DNA of 17,309 bases from positions 1 to 17,309 of the forward strand of contig NTMA01000179.1 of the NCBI GenBank assembly GCA_002917075.1. Reading direction: 5' to 3'. The DNA comes from Hawksworthiomyces lignivorus (taxonomy: Eukaryota > Ascomycota > Sordariomycetes > Ophiostomatales > Ophiostomataceae). The position numbers and the translations under genes are program-made. Under the pieces are notes generated by a model. That model ran no database searches and was not told the DNA's origin. It was given only the letters and a program-made list of their open reading frames with translations. Positions 9,453 to 17,309 of this stretch are shown here, in pieces (position 1 is the stretch's first letter; every line of letters starts with the position of its first letter).

Positions 9453-10489
9453 ATGACGGCTTCAGAAACTAAACCTTCCGTGGCTCCTTCAGCTATGCTG
9501 CCCGCCGACGGTGAGCTCAAGTCATCGAAATCGTCGCTGCCGCCTGTCCTGGAATTTGACGCAGGTACATGCAATGTCGACGAGCTCGTAAATGCCCTCA
9601 AAGTATCGGGTGGTGTTGTTGTGCGCAATATGCTGAAAGCAGAGGCGCTCCAGGCCATTGAGGCCGATGTTCGTCCCTGGCTAGAAAAAGACAAACCGTG
9701 GAACGGTGACTTCTTCCCGCCGGAAACACGCCGCGTGACGGGCCTCCTGACAAAATCCAAGACATTTGCCCTGGATCTCGTTGGCCATCCACTATGGCTG
9801 GGAGTTGTAGATGCTCTGCTGACGAGCGAGTATCATTCAAACTGGGTAAGCCAAATTGAACGGAGTGAGAGAGGGGCGAGCGCAAGACTGACGGAATCTT
9901 GCAGGTTGGAGACAAGCAAGAGAGCAGCATTGCTCGCCCTCAATTAAACAACACCATCGTTTTCAGTATCGGCCCGGGTGCTCGCGACCAAGCCCTTCAC
10001 CGCGACGACCAGATCCACCAAGTGTGCCACCCCGCCGTATCGAAGCATGTGCTTGGCCGCGATTACGGTATTGGCTTTTTTGTAGCCGGTAAAAAGACCA
10101 CAAAGCAAAACGGTGCCACTCGCTTCATCCCGGGATCGCACCTCTGGGATTATAACGAAGGGCCGCCGCGCGAAGACCAGACGGCGTACGCTGAGCTTAA
10201 CCCGGGCGACGGATTTATGGTACTCTCGGGCTGCTTCCATGGAGGGAGCGCTAACAAGACGAAAGACGAAGAGCGTCTTGTCTACTCGTGCTTCTTCACG
10301 CGCAGTTGGCTGCGTCAGGAGGAGAATCAATATCTAATCCATGACCCAGAGCGCCTCCGCGAACTGCCTCAGTGGTTGATAGAGCGGGCAGGCTGGTCGC
10401 TATCGCCTCCCTTCTTGGGATGGGTAAACCTAGAAGATCCAATAGCCGTCCTGTATCCTGAAAGAGCTGGAACCAAGGACATGTTTTGA
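9453..10489 (+). CDS. Phytanoyl-CoA dioxygenase (PhyH) family oxygenase
   Basis: Exons 9453-9845 and 9905-10489, with a 59-nt intron (GTAAGC..TTGCAG, branch CTGAC), give 325 residues, a normal length for the family. PhyH enzymes use Fe(II), O2 and 2-oxoglutarate to hydroxylate or otherwise oxidise a substrate; fungal ones act on lipids and many secondary metabolites. The metal triad can be seen: the HxD motif is His163-Arg-Asp165 (LHRDD), and the distal His243 lies in CFHGGS. Arg255, 12 residues later, is the likely 2-oxoglutarate anchor. NGATRFIPGSH (200-210) is the family's strand-turn motif. All key residues are present, so it should be active. The start is the first Met after the CT-rich leader and has a purine at -3 (AAAATGA). 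It runs toward the regulator gene. The substrate is unknown; N-dealkylation next to an amidase is an attractive guess only. Confidence 0.88.
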
Positions 10490-10502
10490 GACTCATGGAA
10501 AC

Positions 10503-10508
10503 AATAAA
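10503..10508 (+). promoter_or_regulatory. Putative polyadenylation signal
   Basis: AATAAA starts 14 bases after the dioxygenase stop codon. Only 173 bp separate this stop from that of the convergent regulator gene, so the 3' untranslated regions may overlap. Confidence 0.35.
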
Positions 10509-10662
10509 GATAACATGACTTGCACATAAGTTAGTCACGTACTGCCAGAATATACATACACTGAGAAACCTGGGTGCGAACCTCCAAGACACTTTGCCAC
10601 ATTGCGAGTCCCGTGCTGTCTGAAAAGTTACTTTTCTCATGTGCTAGGATAAAACATAGTCT

Positions 10663-12417
10663 TTATCCGAACATCCACTCTTTAGATGTAGCCAACTCTT
10701 CTCTCCCGTCCTTTGATAGCACCACTTGCTTCACAATGTCTCCCCACCAAATATTGTCGCCGCCTTGAATATGGCTGTCTTTGTAGGTCCAGACTGTCTG
10801 GATGAGCTGGCGGGCAGACATGTACATTCTCAGCCCCGATAAACTAGTCCAGCGTTCACAGTACGCTTCTGCTTCCAAGCGCAATTGGCGATGCGCCAGG
10901 GAATCGGACCCGAGTTCACACGCCGCTAAGACGACCGGCATCAAGCATTGCTTCTGGAGAGCTGACGTAGGCGGGAAACCTCGGACAAGACGAAGGATTT
11001 CTTCAGCAAATAAAGACATAAGGCTACTCCTTCCACCACTGTCAATCTCCGTAGTTTTGTCGTTCATGTCGTCATCTGCATCAATTGGCCTTCTAGGACG
11101 GCCGGAAAAAGGATTGGATGCACCTGTGGCAAACACACGAGCGCAGTACAGCAACATCGCCTGGCGCCAGCAGTCAAATAGATTCGCGCTATACGAGTTA
11201 CCGGCCGCATGGGGCTGTGCGATCCAAAGGCGGCGCTCGAGTTCGACGGCAACTTCGTGTGACACGGGCACCATGGCAGAAGCGGACGCAATGTCGTAGA
11301 TCAAGTCTGCTATGTCGTCGGGAAAACCGTTGAGGCCAACAAGGCTCCATTCGTACTCGGAGCGCCAGGCCATCACCGATTCCAGGTACGCCTTTGGGAA
11401 AATGGGGTTTCTCCGTGACATGAGCGCCGCAGTCAAGTCGTACCACCCAATCATGACAATTAGGCTGCGCAGCGGCGCGCTACGTCGCGCTATGTCTATG
11501 CCACCGCTTGCTTCAACTATTCGATGCGCGCCGCGTATGTGCACGGCCCAATTAGAGTAGCCAGAGCTGGAATACTATTTTTCATTTGTTGTGAGACATG
11601 TGCAGGAAATAATGTGCGGAAGATCACTGACTCGGCCTTGCAGATTACTTACATCTAATACCATGAATGAAAGAATCGTCGCGAGCACTGCTGCCGGGTC
11701 AGTCGTGCTCAACGACGCGCGGAATTTCTGCAGTGCGCGGTCTTTCAGCACCAGCACCTCGAGGTCCTCGGTCTGCCGAGCGATTTGCGCCTGGTGCCGC
11801 TTACCCACTGCGACAATCACATCCAGCAGCCAAGGCATGTCAAATACCATGGGCAGACAAACCTGCCACGGGTTGACGTGCACATGAAATGTGAGCATTA
11901 CTGCTGAGAACCGCTGCCGATAGTAGTCGAGCATGTCACCGTGCTGCTTGGTTAGTCGGAACGGATTGGTGAGAGATGGTGGGACGGAGTCAGGTTCCGG
12001 CAGAGAATGCGTGAAAATGCGTTCCGAGGCAGCATTGATGACAGGAGATAATCGTCGCGCCAGTGTCTCTTTCCGAGATCTGCGCCTACGTGTGGGCTCC
12101 ACACGTCCGCTCTCCTGTACAAAGGAGAAGCTCGTCGGCGGCTGTGACTCGGACGGGTCTTGCCTCCCAGAAGTAGTCGTTGGGACAGCAAACGTTCGGT
12201 GGCTCATCTTTCCACGACTAGCAATGCCGCGCTGCCAGTCGAGCTTCTGTGCAAAGCCCGCACACACCAGCCCATTTTCAGTACAGGCATTACAGCGTGG
12301 TCGGCGCCGGTCGCAGGTTATCTGTGAGGCGCGACAAGTATAGCAGTCTGAAGATGCAAAGCCCAATGAATTTGTTTTCTTTGGCAACGTCATTGGCTGG
12401 CATATGAGAGTAGCCAT
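10663..12417 (-). CDS. Zn2Cys6 transcription factor with fungal-specific TF domain
   Basis: Exons 12417-11653 and 11574-10663, with a 78-nt intron (GTAAGT..AATAG), give 558 residues. The N-terminal binuclear zinc cluster is complete: Cys25, 28, 35, 42, 45 and 52, spaced C-x2-C-x6-C-x6-C-x2-C-x6-C. It is followed by the AGFAQKLDWQRGIASRGK linker common in regulators with the Fungal_trans_2 domain. A basic run RRRRSRKETLARR (110-122) may be a nuclear signal. The remaining 400 residues are helical, as expected of the C-terminal regulatory domain (HIRGAHRIVEASGG, then IGWYDLTAALMSRRNP). The start at 12417 is the first ATG in the open frame and has a strong context (CGCCATGG). Such proteins bind CGG triplets, often in promoters of neighbouring genes, so it is the obvious candidate regulator of the adjacent oxygenase, transporter and amidase-like genes. 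That role is inferred from position. Confidence 0.88.
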
Positions 12418-12937
12418 GGCGAAAGGCTTGCAGGAGAGCTTAGGGATGCCACAATAGAACAGCGCGCCAGAAAACAACAAATTACAAATATCGCATAATA
12501 ATCATAAACTATTTCATAAAATATGGAGAAGAGAATAATAGAAAAAGGAAATGAGAAAATAAAAGAGGGGATATGGCAAACCAAAGCGCCTGGTGCGGCA
12601 TTCGTTTAGAGAAACCGAGATAACCCCCGCAGATACGTTGCCAGACGAGTGGAGTCCGTCTTATCAGTGACCGCTATGCCCATCAGTCACTTAGAATTCA
12701 CTGGACGTCAGTAAAGTGCAAGATGAGTAGCCTTCAGGCCTAACCAATCATGGTAATGGCGATCACAGAGATTCGTCGCCAAAAAGTACATGGCAATCAA
12801 TTGCAATAAAACATTTAACTCTGTCCACTCTAGTACTTCTGCTCGACACTGTTGCCGGGAAAACCGCATGAGGCAATGTGTTAGGATGCTCAATTTGAGG
12901 CATTGAGAATGGCAAACACTTCCCATAATATAAGATT
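12418..12937 (-). promoter_or_regulatory. Promoter region of the Zn2Cys6 regulator
   Basis: The region reads minus toward the regulator start. Bases 12524-12570 are almost pure purine on the plus strand, that is, a CT-rich tract on the sense strand about 110-150 bp before the ATG, like the pyrimidine tracts of fungal core promoters. GATA motifs are at 12618-12623 (AGATAA, plus) and 12661-12666 (TGATAA, minus). No gene was seen between this and the tRNA. Confidence 0.4.
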
Positions 12938-13028
12938 TCCCTCGTGGCGCAATTGGATAGCGCGTTAGACTGTTAAGCCATAAGACTTGGTTATCTAAAG
13001 GTTGGTGGTTCAAGCCCACCCGGGGGAG
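12938..13028 (+). tRNA. tRNA-Asn (GUU) with a 17-nt intron
   Basis: All four arms fold. The acceptor pairs 12938-12944 with 13021-13027, with one G-U. The D stem GCGC/GCGC encloses AATTGGATA. The anticodon stem TTAGA/TCTAA carries loop C-T-GTT-A-A, with GTT at 12972-12974. The T stem is GGTGG/CCACC with loop TTCAAGC. The intron is 12976-12992, after base 37, the canonical eukaryotic place. The discriminator is G at 13028. CCA is not encoded, as expected in a nuclear gene. Internal A and B boxes are present. Confidence 0.93.
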
Positions 13029-13032
13029 ACTA

Positions 13033-13041
13033 TTTTTTTTT
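13033..13041 (+). terminator. RNA polymerase III terminator
   Basis: A run of nine T residues begins five bases after the tRNA discriminator base, a standard Pol III stop. Confidence 0.8.
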
Positions 13042-13663
13042 CCTTTTTAGCAGCGTCAATAACTGCACAGTCATCGTTTATCTTTATTTTTGTTGTTCTC
13101 GCTGTCCACCGTTAGTACATAGACTAGCCATGCATGTAAGCTAATCTCCTAGTTGTTCATCATGGTGGTTTTCGCCCCAGAGTGTTCCATCCAGCACAGA
13201 TAGATAGCCAAGATTAGCTAAGTAATACGGTAAAACACAATGTCGTAACTCAACAAATACCCTCTAACAACACTACTTAAACGCACAGCATATTTATAGA
13301 ACGACCTAGTAATGTAAATGTTGCCATCAGCAGCACTCCATTTTGAATTAGTTAGTATTCCGCTCTCATTTAAACTATCAGTAGATATGTTCATCTACAA
13401 AGACAATAACTAGATCACTTTTTACGCATATAGGAAGAGCTTAGAAAGCTACTCAATCTTACTAAGGCTCATTAATACTTTGTGACCAAGTTATTTCTAG
13501 TAGAAAATTTAGTCACTAAGATATCGAATGCTGCACAATCCGAACGCCTATCTGTCTTCCAAAATTTCTCACGTTTTCCCTAAATATATTTGGCTTATGG
13601 TACACTATTACTGAGCTACGGTAATACACATGCCTTGTGATATGATATTTCGTCAAGTGCTAA
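13042..13663. other. AT-rich intergenic DNA, nothing recognised
   Basis: No ORF with recognisable content, RNA gene or complete repeat was seen between the tRNA terminator and the 3' end of the membrane-protein pseudogene. The base composition is clearly more AT-rich than the coding regions to the left. Confidence 0.5.
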
Positions 13664-13697
13664 CTGAAATATATTAATCTGGCTGAAGTATATTAAT
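13664..13697. repeat. Two direct copies of a 15-bp AT-rich repeat
   Basis: CTGAAATATATTAAT (13664-13678) and CTGAAGTATATTAAT (13683-13697) differ at one base and have a period of 19. The second copy covers the stop codon of the membrane-protein pseudogene (13693-13695). Confidence 0.6.
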
Positions 13698-15168
13698 TAT
13701 CATGATCTCTGAAAATCTGCAGTCTGTTAGCATCTGGCTGTTGTAATTCAATTTTGAATTCGTTCAGCTCCTTGGCCTCAATGAGGGGGAAAGTATTCCT
13801 TCTGTTCGCCGCGAGTGTCTGATCTCCTGCAGAATGTTCCCGCACTGCTAGCACTGCCCAGTCTTTCACACTCTGAGGAACAGTCACAATTTCTAAGGCC
13901 TGCTCTGGCGCCAAACCGCGTTTCCAGCTCGATAACTTAATCGTGACAACGATGTATGCTCCTAGCATGAAGAGAAATAACCCGAGTAAAACAAAGAAAA
14001 TTACAACCATAGATAGCGGCGCATATGCCGCCGGTATCAAGTAACCCTGGTCTTGGTCCTCGCCCTCTCCTGGTGTTGCTAGAAGGTAGTTGTATCCGCC
14101 GGAGTCCATGACCATGGTGTTGAGAAGCATTGCCACCTGGTCGGTCACGTCGGTCACAGCCGGAGTATTAGAGCCCCAGTACATGTTTCCTTAGAACATG
14201 AGGGTCCAGCTCTGTAGGTCGGAGAGCGAGGCCATTTAGCCAACGGTATTGGTCGTCCCGGTAGCACGAAGGGTTCAGTTCAGTGCCACCATCTGCACGG
14301 GCTCGTTGGGTTGCCAGCCCGTTTGGACGGCAGCAAGAACACCGCAGACAGAGCCAGCCGCATCGGCTATGGCTGAAGAGCTCCACACGACCAAGTGATT
14401 GTCGAACCTATCCTGAGTGATGGAGCTCTCGCTGAACTAGTTCGAGTATAGAAGCCCCTTGTTGAGGAAATCAGGGATAATTGTGGCATTAGTGGTAACC
14501 GATTGTGTAGCTAATATTCGAGTTGGTGTAGACGTAGTACCACGAGCCGAGTAAATCGCGGTCGTCGAGACAAAAGTTCGAATCCAAATTGACCTTTTTG
14601 TAAATGCTGTAAGGGCACGAGTTGTTGATAGCAAAGGAGTTGGACATTCATGAGAACAGTAATAGGGCGGCCGTTGAATGGAGAGTAAGGGTTCGGCATG
14701 CTATCGTTAAAGACGAGGCCCTGGCCAAAATGGCATCTAGAGTGGACCAGCTGCGGAACGACGAGGTACGTCGTCATCAAATCAGTAGCCTTTCCTAAAC
14801 CGAACAACAGAAGTATAGGGCAAAAGCCGACAAATCCGCCAGAGAAGCGGCGGAGTTCTACCGAAGTCCATATCAGATCAAAACCATCTAGAGATCCGAT
14901 AGCATTGGTTGCGGCGAATTTCCTTCGGCGACCTACACCGAGTTTTGTCACTGTATGGAGCACCAGCCTCAAGAGCCATCCTGCCATGGTTAAAATGACT
15001 AAGAAGTAGATGCGAAGACGGGGTGAAGAAGCTCCCACTAATGAATTAGCAACCAGACTCGCCACAGAATTCTCTACATGCTGTGCGGCGCTACCGATCG
15101 AACCTACTGCGCTTCGGTTCGTCTAAAGCACCCTCGAATGGCTCTGGTCGACTCAAGATGCGCGGCAT
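13693..15168 (-). pseudogene. Decayed fungal membrane-protein gene
   Basis: Read on the minus strand, the region spells one coherent protein broken into three or four frames. An N-terminal part (about 15095-14650) holds hydrophobic helices (YFLVILTMAGWLLRLVL; GGFVGFCPILLLFGLGKATD). A Cys- and Asn-rich probable outer domain follows in another frame (about 14645-14500; NNSCPYSIYKKVNLD). The C-terminal part (about 14495-13693) contains one more helix (VVIFFVLLGLFLFMLGAYIV) and a hydrophilic tail. Frameshifts are near 14645 and 14495, probably with another near 15100. In-frame stops in the last part are at 14437-14439 (TAG), 14275-14277 (TGA), 14236-14238 (TAA) and 14191-14193 (TAA). The start at 15168 is tentative. 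I do not recognise the family; membrane topology is all that can be claimed. No donor or acceptor pair of normal intron size would remove these lesions. Confidence 0.7.
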
Positions 15169-15613
15169 CGTCGACGCAGTATTGAATTGTCCTGGGATCT
15201 ATCGGCCGTGTGGCGAGGACAGTGGCAGACAAGAGGCGTGTAGGATGTCTCTCTGTCCGCATCCAACGGTTGAGTTCCATGAATCCAAGCTTCAGGTCAC
15301 TCCAGTCCGCGGACGTACCCCTTACTTTTATCCGTGCTGACCGTAGGGCGGCATCTGCTTGAATTGAAACGGGGTAAAATGTAGTAGAGTGGTTCGCTCA
15401 GTCTTCACTGCTCGGCCACAAACCTCGATTGCGAAGCGGCGCCCAAGGCGCTCAAGTTTACCAAAAATAGGACTAGCGCCTTTGGACCGCATCGACATTC
15501 TGACGGCGTACCCGCTCCCGGTGCATGATACGTGAATATCTTACGCTTGAAGCCAGCCCCTTACCAATTCATCCCAATTTATCTCTCGCCTTTACACTTC
15601 GAACCATAGCAAA
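15169..15613. other. Intergenic region between two broken genes
   Basis: No gene was recognised. A short plus-strand ORF (15083-15340) overlaps the pseudogene's 5' end and has no family features. The 3' part should hold the old promoter of the HET remnant; a pyrimidine-rich stretch precedes its ATG at 15614. Confidence 0.4.
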
Positions 15614-16187
15614 ATGTCATCTGCGCAGACTATATATCTTCCTTTAGACAGTGATCGTGACGATATCCGGCTCCTTACTATCATCAATTCGCCAACTCCT
15701 TCAGAGCTAGTCCACTGTCAGATTGAGACGGTGTCGCTCCAAAATATTCGTGACGAGTACGCCGCGCACCTTGCCTCGACAAGCGTTGTGGAAAAGCCGC
15801 CAACGACAACCTGGTGGTGGAGGCCTTACCGCTGCACCGCTGCACCGCTACTTCAACAACGACATCCCGCCCGAGGCCAAGGAGGCCGATTACGACGACG
15901 TTTACGGCGCGTTTGACCGTTCGTGCAAGGAGCGACGCCTCATGCTTACCAAGAGGGGATACCTCGGCTGGGCGCCAGATAATATGCAAGGCAGGCATCA
16001 AGATCAGACGCGGGTCAGAGACGTGATATGTATCATCTATGGGTGCTCCGTACCGCTAGTCGTACGGCCGTTAGGGGATAGGTGGCAAGTGGTTGGCGAG
16101 GCTTACGTCCAGGGATTAATGGATGGCGAGGCGCTTGCGCTGCTCGAGTCTGGCGAGTGCGCGGAGGGAGAATTTACGTTTTGCTAA
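15614..16187 (+). pseudogene. HET-type incompatibility protein remnant, core deleted
   Basis: HET proteins are fungal non-self recognition factors that can trigger cell death; full ones are usually over 500 residues. Here the first 60 residues resemble the usual N-terminal lead-in (YLPLDSDRDDIRLLTII, then CQIETVSLQ). They are followed almost at once, in another frame, by the typical C-terminus (KRGYLGWAPDNMQ, VRDVICIIYGCSVPLVVRP, VGEAYVQGLMDGEAL), ending at the stop 16185-16187. The conserved EALSYxWG block and the rest of the HET domain core are absent, which I read as a deletion of several hundred codons. The frame change falls at an 8-bp tandem repeat (15828-15849). Removing two units would leave one open frame of about 185 codons. 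It could be a dead gene or, less likely, a short regulated protein. Confidence 0.75.
15828..15849 (+). repeat. 8-bp tandem repeat ACCGCTGC, 2.75 copies
   Basis: Units lie at 15828-15835 and 15836-15843, with a partial unit ACCGCT at 15844-15849. The tract sits exactly where the reading frame of the HET remnant changes. A unit of 8 is not a multiple of 3, so a change in copy number shifts the frame. Confidence 0.8.
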
Positions 16188-17309
16188 TTCTGCCGCCGCC
16201 CAGGTCTTACTTGCCCATTACCCGCCAATGCTGTCCTTCGTTCGGCCTATACATGAGTGGAGGAACTAACACTGCGTCAGTGCCAAAGGTTCGTCTGCGC
16301 GGTCTGTGCTCAGAATTATTTCGCAGTGTTCTGGTGTGAAGGCGGTATTGCAAGCGACCGTACGAGCTTGTACATTCATTCTTTTGACGCATTCACAGCA
16401 TTATGTAGCCATCTCACGTAAGCTGCCGGTTGTTCTAATTACCTCGCGCTGCTTATCGATACCCAGCTCCTTTAAAACCATTTTCCAGTTTTTGCGGGCC
16501 ACGCCGCCCAATTTTTAGATGATGCTTTGTATTTGAGTGTACTCTTAAGTAGCTCTAGCTTATGCTTTTAAATTTATAGAGAGTTAAAGAGGAAACCGGT
16601 TTCGCACATAGTTGTATCCCAGGAGTACCAAGTAAAAAAAATTCTTTCATAAAATTCATTTATTTAGACAATCATCAAAAGAAACAAACGAGGCAATTTC
16701 GACAACGATCTTACGTAGAAATACATCTTTTGATTCGATAGAGCAGTATTATTATGGAAGGCTTCGACCTTGACTGGTTAGATGGCGATTGTCTTGTAGA
16801 TTATCGAACTTTCAAATTACTATCGTCCGACAGGCCATGGCGCGGACACTGGGCTGTCATTGGCGGATAGAACTACGGCTACTGCCAAATGAGCCGCATT
16901 ATCAGAGCCTACTACATATACGGAGTTCTCGTGTGACTTCTGAGCGGTGTCCTACGTTCCAGGAGATAAATAAATGTGACCAGAAGAGAGTGCCAGCCTG
17001 GTTCTTTTGCAGGCAGGTAATTGAAAGCCGTCGCTGTGCAAATTGAAAAGATGCCTCTTAGAGATGATATGTAAAATGCCAATTTTTAATATAATTTAGA
17101 ATTGAATGAATTTCCGTTTGGCTTAAAAACAGATCAGTGAAGTTCATCACATGGCTGGATGTGCTGTTTCATGTTCTTTTGTTTGCTCAGCTATCTAGAG
17201 TCGATTTCTGTTGCCACAGAAGCCATCTTCCGATCACCTCGTAAGCGGATCAAAGACATTGCCAACTAGCAGCACTAATAACTTAGCGCTTAACAATTCC
17301 CCCCCCCCC
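16188..17309. other. Right-hand end without an intact gene
   Basis: No complete gene was found. On the minus strand, 16514-16401 reads as a plausible charged helical C-terminus (ARKNWKMVLKELGIDKQREV, then SLREMAT and a stop), with TAA stops immediately before it; it may be a fragment of a dead gene. A 37-codon plus-strand ORF from an ATG at 16754 and a longer overlapping one at 16789-17046 have no recognisable content. The stretch from about 16530 to 16740 is AT-rich. Confidence 0.4.
17299..17309 (+). repeat. C11 homopolymer at the window end
   Basis: Eleven consecutive C residues close the window. They may be a real tract or an assembly or sequencing edge effect. Confidence 0.6.

Noticed and set aside
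10802..11299. 165-codon plus-strand ORF
   Set aside because: Antisense shadow of the second exon of the Zn2Cys6 regulator.
12390..12584. 64-codon minus-strand ORF, hydrophobic and Ile/Phe-rich
   Set aside because: Produced by the CT-rich promoter tract and overlaps the regulator's start in another frame; not a credible membrane peptide gene.
13042..13663. Possible transposon or MITE in the AT-rich stretch
   Set aside because: No terminal inverted repeats, target duplication or transposase-like reading frame could be found by eye.
14698..15009. 103-codon plus-strand ORF
   Set aside because: Antisense to the membrane-protein pseudogene, whose minus-strand reading shows clear helices and a coherent protein.
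16754..16867. Short ORF beginning MEGFDLDWLDGD
   Set aside because: Only 37 codons before a stop, with further stops after it; no homology recognised, so not called as a gene.

Overview
The window looks like nuclear DNA of a filamentous ascomycete, probably a Sordariomycete (the class is inference only). Supporting signs are short spliceosomal introns of 53-90 nt with GTRNGT donors and CTRAC/CTAAC-like branch sites, fungus-specific families (Zn2Cys6 regulator with a C-terminal fungal transcription factor domain, DHA1 and Liz1/Fen2-type MFS transporters, a HET-type incompatibility protein), and a nuclear tRNA-Asn with an intron at the canonical 37/38 position.

Layout. 239-2659 (minus): an MFS permease of the pantothenate/allantoate class, rebuilt here from 12 exons. 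3678-6034 (minus): a 759-residue protein like the large subunit of N,N-dimethylformamidase, two exons. 6610-8313 (plus): an intronless DHA1-type MFS transporter, divergent from the amidase-like gene across a 575-bp promoter rich in GATA motifs. 9453-10489 (plus): a PhyH-type Fe(II)/2-oxoglutarate dioxygenase, two exons. 10663-12417 (minus): a Zn2Cys6 transcription factor, two exons, convergent with the dioxygenase gene. 12938-13028 (plus): tRNA-Asn(GUU). Beyond the tRNA the DNA is decayed: 13693-15168 (minus) is a membrane-protein pseudogene with four in-frame stops and at least two frameshifts, and 15614-16187 (plus) is a HET-type remnant that keeps the N- and C-terminal ends but lacks the middle and is frameshifted at an 8-bp tandem repeat. 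The last 1.1 kb has no intact gene and ends in a C homopolymer.

How the genes may work together (inference). Two importers or exporters, a C-N (amide) hydrolase, an oxidative enzyme and a pathway-type regulator within 12 kb look like a small catabolic or tailoring cluster for an N-substituted amide or related nitrogen compound. GATA motifs in the shared promoter, and in front of the dioxygenase and regulator genes, fit nitrogen control by an AreA/NIT2-type factor. The substrate cannot be read from the sequence. This cluster, and the degenerating region on the other side of the tRNA, are the parts most worth following up.
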